Source of the DNA: Colias croceus
Taxonomy: Eukaryota; Arthropoda; Insecta; Lepidoptera; Pieridae
Direction of reading: 5' to 3'
Assembly: GCF_905220415.1 (NCBI RefSeq)
Contig: NC_059556.1
Location: 4,042,501-4,106,500 of the forward strand
DNA: 64,000 nt
Below the pieces are notes generated by a model. The model was not told the DNA's origin and made no database searches. It worked only from the letters and a program-made list of their open reading frames with translations. This document shows positions 21,259 to 34,320 of this stretch, piece by piece (the first letter of the stretch is position 1; every line of letters begins with the position of its first letter). Position numbers and translations under genes: made by a program.

Positions 21259-21786
21259 CTGTAGTGATGATATCTATCTGATTTCTTTAGAATCTAGTTT
21301 AAGAATAAATTCTTTATCCCGCTTTTTCTTTTTTCGCGTCTTTCGCGTGCCATAGCATTCAGACTTTTGAAAAAGGCATGCAATAAATTAAAAAGCAAAG
21401 CCTAACGATCTCTACCATTGCAATAATCCATCCTTAAACTAACCGCCATAACCACACATATTCCACAGTATAAACAATAATCAGAATACCAACTATTCAT
21501 ACCCGATACCACAACATTAGCCGCTTCCAGTGCTGTTTAACCGACTGATTGGCGTTATCAACAGTTCTAGCGATCAATCTAACTACGGGTGACATAAACC
21601 GTGATTAACTGCGTGTACTATCTTGTGTGTTTTGATGTTGGTTATCATTTATAATTATTATAATTAATAAGTCATTTGGGTGAAAACCGAAACAATATTT
21701 GTAATTAAATGCTCTTAAAATAATATCTATTACAGATCGTAATTTGATCTTTTAATATCGAATAGAAAGATTTAATAAGTAAGTTC

Positions 21787-21967
21787 TTTATTAAAGTGAA
21801 ACTTTTATTACATCGTCTCAAACTTTTTGGTCTGTGTAGCGCATGTCGCGTGACGCACGATACATACGATAATTATCGTAGAAATACGATAATTTTTAGT
21901 TAAATGTCTATAGTGTGAAAAAAAGTTTCACTTTTACCGTGGTTTCATAAAACCACACAACATTTTT
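21787..21967 (+). mobile_element. Hairpin-rich MITE, copy 1
   Basis: AAAGTGAAACTTTT (21793-21806) and AAAAGTTTCACTTT (21921-21934) form inverted arms. Inside is a perfect 16-nt palindrome TACGATAATTATCGTA (21875-21890), and beyond the arms a GTGGTTT/AAACCAC hairpin (21939-21957). An inverted copy at 38303-38486 differs by about three substitutions and a 3-bp insertion, roughly 98% identity. No coding capacity and no obvious target duplication. Confidence 0.75.
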
Positions 21968-22393
21968 GGTTATGCGCTACTATAGAAATATAGAATATAG
22001 AAATAATATATATTTATTCATAGGTAATTTTAGTATTCCTTTAAATATTTCAAATATGTATTGATTTTCTACATTTTTGTCTACAGAATAAAAAATATAG
22101 AAACTATCTCTACAGTCTCTACTCCACATAGAGGATTCTCTACATAAAGACGAAAAATAGATCAATTGTTCCGTTTATCCTGTAAGAATTTAAGATCTTT
22201 TCCTAAGGGAATACTCCTTTGCAGTGTAGCATACCTAAGCGACCTGTGAGCCTTTAAATAAAAACTAAATAACCAACATTGTATTTCTATACGATACTGG
22301 AGAGGTCGATAGTAAATAATAAAGACAGGCTTAAATCATAACATTTAATTCATCTTCGTCGTGGTGAGATAAAAATGAATTTATACATTATCA

Positions 22394-22580
22394 CTAGCGG
22401 TTCGCCCCGACTTCGCCCGTGGTACCTACATGTTTACGTTTTTTTTTTCATAAAAACTATCCTATCTCTCAAGTTGGATCGGACTGCACATGGTGTGCGA
22501 ATTTTATTATAAACGGTTAAGTGGTTTAGGAGTCCATTGAGGACAAACATTGTGACACGAGATTTATATATATATATAAA
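22394..22580 (-). mobile_element. Helitron-like repeat
   Basis: CTAG (22394-22397) is followed by CGGTTCGCCCCGACTTCGCC and, further in, AAAAACTATCCTATCTCTCA and GGTTAAGTGGTTTAGGAG. The other end decays into a TA microsatellite (22566-22580). Confidence 0.5.
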
Positions 22581-23539
22581 CACATTTGAATAGCGCAAAA
22601 TTGTCATAGAGAATTTAGCAGCATCTCTTATTGCATCCTACGCTATCTATTTGATACAATAATATTATATCATTAACAATTAATCATTAAAATTATCAAA
22701 CTATTCAAATATGGACAGCAAGAAATAACCATGAGATAAAAAATTAAAAATGTAATGAGACATTGTGAAAACATTATCGGAATCACAATGTTTGTTAGTA
22801 CTCAACGAAATGACACGCATCGTTGGAGCAAAATAAATAGCTAACCGAGCGAATAATGAAATATTGATCACGGCCACAAATTAAATCCCCAAATATATTT
22901 ATACACGGGAGTTAAATCGCTAACATCGATATAAAACATTGATATGATAAATTGTGCAAAATTCCCCTCATTTACGTATAATTAATTAGTTTTGTGGTGA
23001 ATATGTTCATTGTTCATGTTACATGTTACAACGCTGTCGTTGTTTGGGCAAATTGTGAACTTTTAAAAATTCATTTTGAAGTTTAAGCTTGCTAACACAT
23101 GGTCGTACGAGTTAGTAAATTTTAATTTCATCGCTTGACTCTTGCGTTTTTACAGATAAACCGCCCAGTATTGCTTCGTCCGGCTTGACCTGAAAAAAAA
23201 TTATACGTGAAAATTTTTTAATAATCGAGTGGATTTTAGGATTATTCAATATCAATACTAAAGTTTCCTACATTGTTTAAACGGAATACTTATTTTATTT
23301 AATAGTTAAAATTCATCTATAAAGCCAGTTACTACAAGTGAGGCAATAATATAAAATATAATAATTATATATTGTTTATTTGTTAAATACGCCATTATTA
23401 CGCCTCTTGCAACTAAGTTTGTAAATAATACATTCAAATAACAAGTGATAACTACGTTAAAAATAACGGACTTCAAACTTGCAACTTGCACTTGCAACAT
23501 TTACAAATACAGACAAAAATGCTCATAAAATAAAAACTA
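22581..23539. other. AT-rich spacer, nothing identified
   Basis: No gene, RNA or clear repeat is seen. The 64-aa minus-strand ORF at 23306-23500 is unsupported. Confidence 0.4.
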
Positions 23540-23735
23540 CTGGGCCTATCCGAATAAAATTTTGATGGGACCAATTCGACACGACCAATTCGGACCATCC
23601 CGCATCGAACAAAAAAAAGAATCACGTAAATCGGTTCAGAAACCTCGGAGTAATCGGTGTAGGTACATACATAAAAAAAAACATGCCGGCCGAATTGATA
23701 ACCTCCTCCTTTTTTTGAAGTCGGTTAAAAAGGAA
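23540..23735 (-). mobile_element. Dispersed lepidopteran repeat (AACCGACTTC family)
   Basis: It ends in CCTCCTCCTTTTTTTGAAGT followed by CGGTTA, the reverse of the AACCGACTTCAAAAAAGGAGG start of a very common lepidopteran repeat. The interior has GTAAATCGGTTCAGAAACCT. A related copy in the other orientation lies at 48138-48300. Confidence 0.5.
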
Positions 23736-24948
23736 GACACTAATTACTATTTAATTTCCAATATAGATTATTGCAATACTCAGTAACAATTTTAAAATTA
23801 CCTTAATAACTTTTTAGACATTTAAGCATATATACCTACAAATAAATACCTACTGTTTCAATCTGGTGGTATAAATTATGAATCTAATACACGATGTCGC
23901 GGTTATAATAAATTCACCGTTTTTCTATCACTAAACCGGATGAAAGACAATTTTTAATTGACAAGGCCATTTTCTGTCTTTGTGAATGAAATTAATTTCG
24001 TTATGAACAAAGGAAATTCATTTTCGGATGTGTCCATCAAATATAATTAACCATTGTCAAATTGATATTTACTTCCTAGTTTTGTTTTCTTGTGAAGTTT
24101 CATACCTTTGCAGTTGTTTTTTTCTCAATGTCAATGAAAGGTCAATGATTCATTCGTAAGTATCATAAAAAAGGTAATTATCCTATTAAACGAGCTTACT
24201 TGAAGTCAAGTTCTCTTATAGTTCTACGACTAGAATAGTTCAGTATTCAGAGTGATTATATTCACTATGTATTACCTATGTACACTTTCCAAGTTTATGT
24301 GTTCATTTCTTTTAAATTCCTGATTTACAATGAAGTATCATAAACAAATATGTAGCGAACATTAAATTATGGTCCAAGCTAAAAAAAATGATGAGGCATT
24401 TTTATAAACATAAGAAATATAAATTTAGAAAGTTAAATATAAATATTATATGACATAAAATGTTTTAAATAGGTCACCTACACCTATCAAGACATACTTA
24501 ATACTTTTTTCTGAAATCACACAAAGTTTCCTATGTATAGTATTTTATGTTTATGTTTACAATTACAACAACAGAAAGCTTACCTTTTGCTACTAGTCCA
24601 CATTTAGACGATATTTCTGGAATAAAGCCTACTGTCCCCAACCTACAATCTTGTTTACAACCGCTAGATAATCGTAGTATAAGAATTTAACACCAAAGGG
24701 ATAAATTAAAAATAACGATACTCTAGCCGGGGGCATAATTCATTAACTGCTTAATTTAAAACATAAGCTGTAGGCTCTTTGTTAACCTTTCTTTTAAACT
24801 TCCTTAGATGCAAAGAAGTATTGAATTAATTATGAACCCGTTTCATCTTTATGGTATTAAAATTATTTATGGCTTATTCATTTTAATATTTACGCGACAC
24901 CAATACCTTCTGTTGTTAATGACGCTATCTGTTCTTTTATATTTGGAA
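23736..24948. other. AT-rich spacer, nothing identified
   Basis: No gene, RNA or clear repeat is seen. Confidence 0.4.
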
Positions 24949-25003
24949 TCTATACTAATATTATAAAGCTGAAGAATTTGTTTGTTTATAATTACGAAAA
25001 GCT
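24949..25003 (+). mobile_element. Helitron-like 5' fragment
   Basis: TCTATACTAATATTATAAAG then CTGAAGAATTTGTTTGTTTA equals the 5' terminus of the copies at 33555 and 36711. The rest is lost. Confidence 0.5.
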
Positions 25004-25205
25004 ATTTCACGAGTCGGTAGCCTCTAAAGCCATACAATTAATAATTTCAATAATTACAGACAATTATTACACAATGAGTACCAACTAGTCTTCAATCTAA
25101 AAAGCACAAATGAAGCAATTTAATCTCAGCAACAAGTCTACTTATCTAAACATTTTTTTTTAAACAATTATGATTTTAAGAAGAATATTACGATGTTATA
25201 TAAAA

Positions 25206-25384
25206 CTAGCAGTCAGCCCCGGTTTCGCCCGTGGTATATAACGTTTCGTATTCGTATTCTCTTCTGAATAACCATCCTTGTACTTCAAGGAATATTATAA
25301 AAAAATAAATAACGAAATCGGTTCAGCCGTTCTTGAGTTATACGCTTACCAACACTGCGATTCATTTTTATATTATAGATTTGA
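25206..25384 (-). mobile_element. Helitron-like repeat, both ends present
   Basis: CTAG (25206-25209) follows an A at one end, and in reverse the other end starts TCAAATCTATAATATAAAAA, flanked by T at 25385. The GC block CAGCCCCGGTTTCGCCC sits at the CTAG end. The internal phrase AAATCGGTTCAGCCGTTCTT is common to the family. Confidence 0.6.
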
Positions 25385-25807
25385 TAAATAAATAAGAAAA
25401 TTCAACTAATTACTTACTAACTAAAGCACATAATGTTTTTCGTCGTTCAAATAATTGGGATTAATGATCGAATGAATGTTGAATATTCATCAAAATAAGC
25501 CGTGACACGAATGATGGATCAGTTGCAGACTTCCTACAGCTAAAAAATTAACTTTACTAACGGAATTCGACTATTTGTTTTACTGTAACAGGGAAACGCG
25601 AAATAAAGCTGTGGAAAGTCACTTAGGAGATTAAGATTTTATAAGACTAGCTGGTGTTGCGGTTTTGGTTGGAAAATGCATACCTTTGGTTTTTTGGATA
25701 ACAAATTAATATGATAACCGTAATATTTAAAAAAGCAGGCTTTTCAATTAGTGTGACTACTTTTTCCGTGATATTTTGGTACCTATAGGTTTTTGTTGAT
25801 AATTGCT

Positions 25808-26002
25808 AACTGTCCACCCTCAGCCTCGCCCGCATGGTCAAAAAAAATCCCGCATAGTTTCCGTTATCGATGGATAGATAAATATAAATCCACGCCTCAG
25901 CCTATTTCTGTACGAAATTTCAAACAAATCGGTTCAGTGGTTGAGGCGCGTAGAACAGACAGACAGACGGAGTTACTTTCGCATTTAGAATATAAAGTAA
26001 GT
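25808..26002 (-). mobile_element. Helitron-like repeat, decayed CTAG end
   Basis: It carries CCCTCAGCCTCGCCCGCATG, ATCCCGCATAGTTTCCGTTA, CAAATCGGTTCAGTGGTTGA and GTTACTTTCGCATTTAGAAT in the same order as the copies at 13588 and 62131 (reverse). The 73-aa ORF is a by-product. Confidence 0.55.
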
Positions 26003-26455
26003 AGGTATACTTGAAATTTATAAAATGTACTTCGCATTTATCCAAGGAGAAGCAGTGATTAAAATACCATTTATAGCTCATTAAAACTCAGCGTCTGGAC
26101 TATTTAATTTCCATCACGTATTTCGTATCAAATGGCCCTAAAGGGTAAGATAAACTGATGATTAACTTAAACCTTTATTCAATGAGGCGTGTATGTGCCC
26201 CTATGTCGTCATATTATGACCGATAGCACGTGATCAGATATTATCAAGGGCAATTATCATACCTCGAAGTTACAGTCCCTTATATTATGTGTAAGATAAA
26301 TAAAGGTAAAAGGTAAAAAAAGTTATGAAGAATTGTTTATACCTATAAATCCAATTCATTTATAAGAAACTTTGAATTGTTGTAATTGACATGTAAATTG
26401 TAATGTACGTATGTATAACTAGTAACTACTTAATAGCATTAAATTATCTGTGATA

Positions 26456-26514
26456 TTAATCTGTTCTCTTCTGATTAGGTATCACTGATACCTAATCAGA
26501 AGAGAGCAGATTAA
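26456..26514. repeat. Near-perfect palindrome, 29-bp arms, 1-nt loop
   Basis: Arms 26456-26484 and 26486-26514 are reverse complements except at one position, which would be a G-U pair in RNA. The centre is GGTATCACTGATACC. No microsatellite or transposon end is apparent. Confidence 0.9.
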
Positions 26515-29180
26515 ATTAATCATGCCTTATTCATTTTTTTATGCAAATGCCAGAAATCTAACTACTTGGGTTTTGTGGGTATAACTAAATCAATTATAAA
26601 TGTAATCTACAAATATTTAAAATGATAATTACTATTGCTTAAAATAATAATTTTGTTTATAAGCAATAGTATATAATATATTATATTTAGTATAATAATT
26701 CAACCTTTAATATATATGAGAAAATGTTGTTTAAAGTAATTATATTTCCTACACTTACATGAACTGAATTCATAGGGACCTAGAGCGAGCTCGTAGGGTC
26801 TGTAACAATACAAACAAAGGGCTTAGGTCTGCATTAGGTTATTGTGCAGGAACTAGGAAGATACAGCTTATGTTAACATGAGTAAATTCTCTTAGTATAG
26901 GGGAATATTGTATTGACATATTTTTAGTACAATGTAGCTTGTTGTATGTATGTATATTGTATATGTTGTAGGGCTTGACTACGAATGATTATGAATTTCA
27001 ACGTTAATTTTATTTTCAAATTAAATTGACGATGAAATTGATATTAATACTTAATTTAATTCTCATAAATAACTTAAATATGGGATAGAAATTAAATAAG
27101 TTCTAAATGTTCCACTATTTTCTGAACTAAAACATGACTAATATAAAAAACTCATATTTCTTCACCGTTAAATGGAACGCATGAAAAACCTTTGGTCTCC
27201 AAGCATTTAAACTTTGAGTAACTTTAAGTTTCAAGCACAGCACTTGAACTGGCAACCCTCCATCCGACTAGTTTACTCGTATTTATATTTAAAATTTAAC
27301 ACATCAAAACATACGATAACATATCAAAAATTCATGACAAAAACCAAATAATTTTTCATGAACATTACAGATTCGAATTGTAAAAAAGTATGCAAATATC
27401 GATGAAGAAGTAACAAAGACGAGCACAAAAACAGTACGTATATTCAAATTAAGGCAACACTCGACGGCACAAAGCTCAGGCTCCATCATTGAAATCCCGC
27501 AATATTTAAGCCAATCACGTTTTAAAGGCAAAAATACACGATCGGTGTTACAATAGGCACGTCATTTAATATTCTCCCAAGCGAGTCGTGGGGCATAAAC
27601 TACCTAAAAATTCACTTCCAAAAATTCAATTCAGAAAATGCCTTTACAATTTTTATGTCTAGTTTAGGTGAGCGAAAAACGTAAAGAATAAGCCGGTAAT
27701 AAAAGTTTTAGCAACTTTGGAGAATACTTGAAAATTGTTAAAGTGGCTTAAACATGGTAATGTAATATTTTAGGATGTTTTAATACGTTCTGACGGCACG
27801 TGGCTTATTTAATTATGTAAATCAAGGGCATTTCTATCTTGTTTCTAGACTTAGACTATTTTTATTAAACTAATATCTGTTTAGATTAAAAGTAATACTG
27901 CTAAGCAAGAGCAAAATTAATAATTGAATCTATTTTTATAGTCTATCTGTGTGCAATATTGTCATGTATAAATCGTTAATCGCTACACTAATATAGATTT
28001 ACTTAGATGAAATATTTAACAAGGACTACTCTACATTTTATCACAAAAACAAAACATCTGAATAAACAGACGGTAAGTTATATCGCAGGCTTTGTATAAC
28101 GACACGCAAGTGAAGTTAACGACAAAACCTAATCTAGATAAATCATAATTCCGACCTATTTTTAGTAGTAGAAAATTTATCCACTCTTCATCGGCTTTAC
28201 AATTATAAAAGTTATTAACGAGCAACCACATTTTAGAAGTTTAATTTCTATGTGTTTCTAATACGTAAGTATGTGAATAAAACTAGTTACAATTTTACGT
28301 TGTGTATTTGTTACTTATTCGCAGAAGTATCAACTTTTTACCGTCTCATGGTATTTACAATGCAAATACGTATTGTTGGTTAGGGAGCGGAATGTTCTAT
28401 TTTACAAGGCGATTTCTTGAGCAACTCGAATTTTACGACTTGCTTCTTTCATATTTTCATATCGCCTGAATGTCCTGCATATTTGAAATGGCATGTTATT
28501 AAAATGAATTTACATCTTTGGTGCTTTCTATGTCGGGTTGGAAAACGCGTTGAATAGGCAAACATTATGTACATTCTAAAATATTAAAATTATTATCCAA
28601 ATTGTTCCTATTTGGTACCGAATGCTGATCTGCTGATCTGCTATCAGGCTGTAGCTAAATACGACTGATTTTACAAACGCGTTGGTCTCATTAGAAATGT
28701 ATGGGGGCATGCAAAGTATGTAATTATTTCATTCTTTCTAATTAATTATTTGAAAACCTACTACAAACCTAAACTAGCTACCTTTTGTGTTTGCGTCAAT
28801 TTAAAGTTTTAAAAGTAAATATTAGGCTTAGCGTTGCTTTATGTTGGCTCTATTTTTATAATAGAGCATTTTTTATATTTATTTTATCAAATAATACGTT
28901 ATCTCTTACTTATGTAATATTATATTATAGTATTTAATATTATAGTGTAGGTACACCTCGAGGCTATACGATATCGTCTAACCCAAAACTTAGCTTGTTT
29001 ATGTCATCCTAAGATCTTAATATTTCGAAGATATAATATAACATGTTCTGATTTTTAGCTTGAATAGTCAATTGTTTTGTTTTCTCTTAAATATATTGTT
29101 TTGAAAATATTTAATTAATAGAAATTAGAAGCAGTGGAATTGACTTCGAAAACATTCATGCTTTTAGGTATTCCTCAAAT
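26515..29180. other. AT-rich DNA, no gene seen
   Basis: No coding or RNA signal. The 75-aa (27304-27531) and 66-aa (28031-28231) minus-strand ORFs have no recognisable domain. A small GCTGATCT duplication lies at about 28624-28640. Confidence 0.4.
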
Positions 29181-29218
29181 AAATTGTTACACTATGTGCC
29201 AACATAGTGTAACAATTT
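29181..29218. repeat. Perfect inverted repeat, 17-bp arms
   Basis: AAATTGTTACACTATGT (29181-29197) and ACATAGTGTAACAATTT (29202-29218) are exact reverse complements around the 4-nt loop GCCA. Confidence 0.9.
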
Positions 29219-30257
29219 TGGCATTGTTCATATAAATTATTAATGGCATTATACATATAAATTATTAACCAAAACTACGTTTAGGTTAATAAAAAAGTTG
29301 TGTAAAGCACTTGGTGCTGATTTCTGTAGTTCTGTGAATATTATCATAAGCGTCATACGTTAAAAGCACACATAAAATGTTACTCCGAAATAAAATCAAT
29401 CTCAATTCGACATCTCATAAATTTTCCTACAGAAAAGGGTATGTCTTTTTTGTATAACCTCTAAATTTAAAATCAATCACACGTTACACACCTTAACAAA
29501 TCAAATCGTTAATAAAATTAATCGAACATGTCTGTGAGTCCGTATAAAATTCGAAGATGTATTTGTCCGATAGCTCATAAAACTTGACTTAGAGCACTAG
29601 TCGGCCCCTTCAGAAATATTGCCGTTGGTTTATTGAAAATCTCAGCTATATGCACTCCCTCTTATTTGGGAAGCACTCGAGGTCGGCCATATGAAGTCGT
29701 CAAGGAAATTGAAGGCACATGTGTATTAGAATATACATTTCTTTGTCAATTATTGTGTTCATTTTTGTTTGGTTTAAATTTGAAATGAGAAAAATAGCTT
29801 GGTGATTTACGTGCGGAATTCAGATTTTTTTTAAATTGTTACTTTATTGTATTGAATACTATAAAGGCTTTCGTATGGGTACCTAATATTAATATATTTG
29901 TTTGACGTTTGTTTTTTTTTTTTTTTTCTATGGCTCGTCATATATTTTTGGGCTACGCTTGGGGCTACGTTATCGAATTTTCCAATTAAGATAATTATGT
30001 AGTTAGCTAGAAAATTAATTAATCTAGACAATTTTTTTCTATTTTAATTAAAATAAGAAACCTTTCAAAAGCTCTAATCAACGGCTATAATAAATAGAAG
30101 TAGTAACAAAAGTAAAAAACAAAAGTAAAAATATGCTTTAAATATTAGAAATTAATCATTAGTCTAATAAGAATAAGAAGGGCATAACAAGGGCCAATGT
30201 TACTCATGATTATGTTTTTCATACTTTCTTAAGACTATAGAGCTATCGACTATTATA
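29219..30257. other. AT-rich spacer
   Basis: No gene seen. A T-rich run lies at about 29910-29929. The 66-aa minus-strand ORF crosses it and is low complexity. Confidence 0.4.
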
Positions 30258-30277
30258 TGTGTGTGTGTGTGTGTGTA
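30258..30277. repeat. TG dinucleotide microsatellite
   Basis: About ten TG units in an uninterrupted run. Confidence 0.9.
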
Positions 30278-33200
30278 TCACGTATATAATATTATAGTCT
30301 ATGTCAATGTCGGCGTGCGTAGTCCTTGTAGTCTGAATAAACAGTAAATATTTATGAGAATTATCGACATCTCCGTTATGATTTCCCTGAATTGATATCG
30401 TTTTTCATGATAATAACGTAACCCCATCGATTTTCTGCGAATATTGCGCTATAACTGCTTAGTTGTTGTTCACAAATATTTATACGAAATCTATAGAGAA
30501 AAAAAATAAAAATGCGACGTAAGTATATTTGTATGATGTTGACGGATGTTGAAAATTCTCCTTAGGGTTCTAAAGGGTCATCGAACTTGAGGTAATCCTG
30601 GTTTAAATACTAATAAATATTAAAATTAGGCTATCGATAGGCTTTTCAGCGAAAACCTAAATTCGGTAGTTTATGTAAAAAACTTATTCCAATAAGCCAT
30701 AAAATTCAAAAAAAGCCCATCGATTCCGTTTTATACGTATTTACCAAAGCTCGCTTTTTTAATTTTACGAACGGCGCGCATAAAATTCCCCAAATTCACA
30801 ACTCCAATCAAAATTTATGTTGATATTGGCAAAGTTCGGTCTGAGGGATTCTAAGCGAGGACATGATCGCTGTTTGCGAATTAAGAAGTTTTGTTTGTTT
30901 CATTATAAAGTCACACAGCGAGCGGAAAATTGCGACCGTCATAACCTTAAAATAGCAATAGAGTTACGTGTTTTAATACCGTATGTAGATTTGCCAGATG
31001 TTTTGTAACAAAGCAGATAAAAGCACTCGCAAATAGGCATTTTCTGGAAAAGTCGAACAGTCGAAAAGTTTCTGTAGTCGAAATTTTGGGACCTTTAACT
31101 TTTTGTGTTAATGAAAAATATCACACGCAAAGAGTACGAAAAAGTGGTACCTATCGGGATAATTAAATAAAATAACATTTTGTAATACCTAATTATTGTG
31201 TTATTTGTGTAAACTTGTAGTTAGCGTTCATATTCCTGTGAATAAATTGGGATTTTCACCATCGCTGTTTAATGCTTGAGCATGTACACTCGGCTTAAAA
31301 CAAATTGAATACGTATCCAAAAAGTCCATTAAAGCAAATACGCTCCACTAAAATCCATTTCCGCATAAATAACATGTCGCATGTTAACGTATTATTTGCA
31401 TAATGTTCAAGTAATTGTAATGCCGCGTACACACGGCGCGTAATGCCCTAGTTGGTCTTTAACAGCTTTACCGAAATTTGCCTAACATAGGTCGGCTAAA
31501 TGTGGTGTGTTTTTACTATAATATGCGGCGGCCGAATGGATGCCAAATCGAATTACGCGGTCGCGTTATATGGACATTGCGAAGTTTGGCGGGAAACGCG
31601 GCCAATCATGTTGCAATATTTTGAATTACTGGGCTGAAAAAATATAAATAGTAATTAATATTTACGGGAAATTTGGGAATGTGAGCTAATCTTTATAATA
31701 CGAATACAAAATGATTTAACCTGAAAAATGTCCACAAATTTCTTGGTATTGAATCAAATACATTTTACAATGTATACAATGTATTTTCTAAATAACTACT
31801 ATTTTGTGAAATAATTAATTCCCAGATTCATATTGACGACTGAAACGGCTTATGACACAACCGATATCAATGCACTGCATTAATTAATTTATTCGCAAAT
31901 CTATTATTAGCACATCGCTTTCAGCTCTCATGCAAATATTTCGCGTCAAAGCATCAAATTCTAGTTACTGTACAAATGAAAAATGGAACAAGCACTTTCA
32001 TCAGAAACGAGATCTACGTTTCAACAATCATAAATTGTTGCATCGGTACAAAATACAGCCGACAGTTCCATCAGAGGTGAAATACAATTTTCCTATGCTT
32101 TTAGGTGTCGCTCCAGATGTATACTGCCTTTATTTCGGCCACTCAAATTTTACGGAAATATAAAATATCGTGTGAACTAAGACGATACTGTGCGAATTTT
32201 ATACGCAACCATAAACGCCTCGAATATATTTCTGGCCATGAATACAAAGTTGTTTGTATTTTCATAAACTAATTTTATTTAACGTTCATGTTTCTGGTTA
32301 AACAAGGTTTGTGGAAGTTTGTTCTGGGTCCGAATAGTTTACCATAACGTTTGGCTGGGCTAGTTTAAAAGATAAACCTTTTGTCGGACTAACTTACACT
32401 CCGGGATTGAGATGGTCATTCAATTCAATCTCACTTTGAATGATACTTTTGGTTCGAGAATTATTGTTTGGTTTGGAGCCATGTTTGTTCTCTCGGCCAT
32501 TGCTGCATTGGATAATTTAATATATTTGTCGAAATAATGTTGTTGAATGCAGTCTCTTTGTTTTTGTCCGTCTTAAAATAGTGTTCTTTATTTTAAGACT
32601 TTCCTGTTGAAGATGTATTTGCCTTTTTATTGATGTTAATAGTTAAAAAACTAAATCTGGAAGCACAACTTGATAAAATCGTCTTTAGAAACCTCTATAA
32701 AGAATACGCAATAAGAAAGGCTTGCGTTAAAATAGTGTAGATAACCACAAAAATAATGATGTTTATCTTATTAAGGCATACATTCATTTCGTTGCTTGTT
32801 AAAACATATCTAACATAAGATGTAAAAAGGGATTTCATTTACATTTTGGCTCGCTTACGAGATCAGTCGTTTTCATCGTCTTCATACACAGGCTTTGAGT
32901 GCTTACATTTTTCGATCCCCAATTATCCGCGCCTTATCCCGTTTTAGCGTCTCATGTTTACTTTGAACAAATGTATTTGGAATTCCTTCAAAATATTAAC
33001 GTAAATACTCTGTAGAATTAGAGGAAACTTCTTTCTTGTTATTGTGTTTTTATCGCAATCAGCAAATTCATTAGCTGCTTTCATTATTAAGAGTTAAGAC
33101 AATGAACAACAATTTCTTCTTTTGTTGCTTTCACTTCCCGAACACAGCATAGACATATTCTGTGAATGTTCTCAAAGTAATCAGTATTATGAACATTACT

Positions 33201-33554
33201 TTAAACTACGACTTCATTAATTTTAATTTACTTCAACATGACTTTCTGTCCAACGACGATCCAACATAACTTTTACTCAAATGTTCGTGAATACTGAAAG
33301 TACTATCTAACTTTTACCATTTTTACACTTGGTTTGCTACAATATCCTCTCGCAATGAAATTGGTAAACTTTCACACGAAATGTATGGATAATAATAGTT
33401 TAATATTCTATTACTATGTTGCAGTTAAATTCAAGAAATAAGTATACTTAAATTTAATACAAATTTGTGTGCAGCAACGATGTAGTCATAAATTATTTTT
33501 TTATCAGCAAATAATCGTGGTATTATTCAATAATAGACTAATGACCGGTTTTAA
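30278..33554. other. Largely unique DNA, no gene seen
   Basis: No convincing exon. A less AT-biased segment at about 31420-31600 (with GCCGCGTACACACGGCGCG, GCGGCGGCCGAATGG and GGCGGGAAACGCGG) may be regulatory or a short repeat. The ORFs of 63 aa (30817-31008) and 77 aa (31930-32163) lack supporting features. Confidence 0.35.
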
Positions 33555-33726
33555 TCTATACTAATATTACAAAGCTGAAGAGTTTGTTTGTTTGTTTATT
33601 TTAACGCACTAATCTCAAGAAGTACAGGTCTGATTTGAAAAATTCTTTCGGTGTTGAATCCCATTTATCGAGGAAGGTTACATATAGCCTATAGGCTACA
33701 CGGGTGAAACCGCGGAGTACAGCTAG
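33555..33726 (+). mobile_element. Helitron-like repeat, complete ends
   Basis: It starts A/TCTATACTAATATTACAAAG and ends GTACAGCTAG/T, with the CCGCGG palindrome just before the end. The body matches the copies at 36711, 14654 and 41880 (ATTTGAAAAATTCTTTCGGT, TTATCGAGGAAGGTTA). Confidence 0.65.
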
Positions 33727-34200
33727 TAGCTTATAAAACTTATAGGCGTCGTTTCCGCATTTTTTGGATAATTCTTCACTTCTTGTGTCATAAAATGCAT
33801 TATTCCGCCACACAAAAAGGGGTTTTACGATCATTAAAAATTATAATCAACTAAGAGGTCAACGCTAACAATAAAGTCCCGTTCCATGCTTTAATTAAAA
33901 ATAAAATATTATTAACAGTCGTAAAGTTGCGAAACACGCAATAGACATTTTGCAAGCGTGAAAGATTTCCAAATTAGACTTAGCTAATTAATTTGTGAAG
34001 ACGTCTTTGGCTCCCAGTGCGGAAAGGTTTCAAATTATATCAAGCCCTTGGGATTTTAACGTACTAGACCTTATAACGTTTGCAGATGTGGAAGTATTTC
34101 TTATACCTAATTATAGAGCGTCCTTGGTTCTTGATTATTATGTGGTTACTCAATATTGATCCCATTTATTTTAGTATACAATTAAACAAACTGAATACAA

Positions 34201-34320
34201 GTTTATGGCTGATATGTTAACACCGAAGCCGAGTACATAGCGTGCTACGTGTAAACAAAGAAAATGAATGTTTATGGCCGATATGTAAACATAAAAGTGA
34301 AGTACCTACCGTGCCTTACA
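34201..34320 (+). repeat. Imperfect tandem duplication, about 69-bp period
   Basis: GTTTATGGCTGATATG (34201) and GTTTATGGCCGATATG (34270) begin two imperfect units that also share AAGCCGAGTACATAGCGTGC versus AAGTGAAGTACCTACCGTGC. Confidence 0.6.

Noticed and set aside
31930..32163. ORF of 77 aa
   Set aside because: Has an ATG and a stop but no domain, splice context or repeat relation that I can support.
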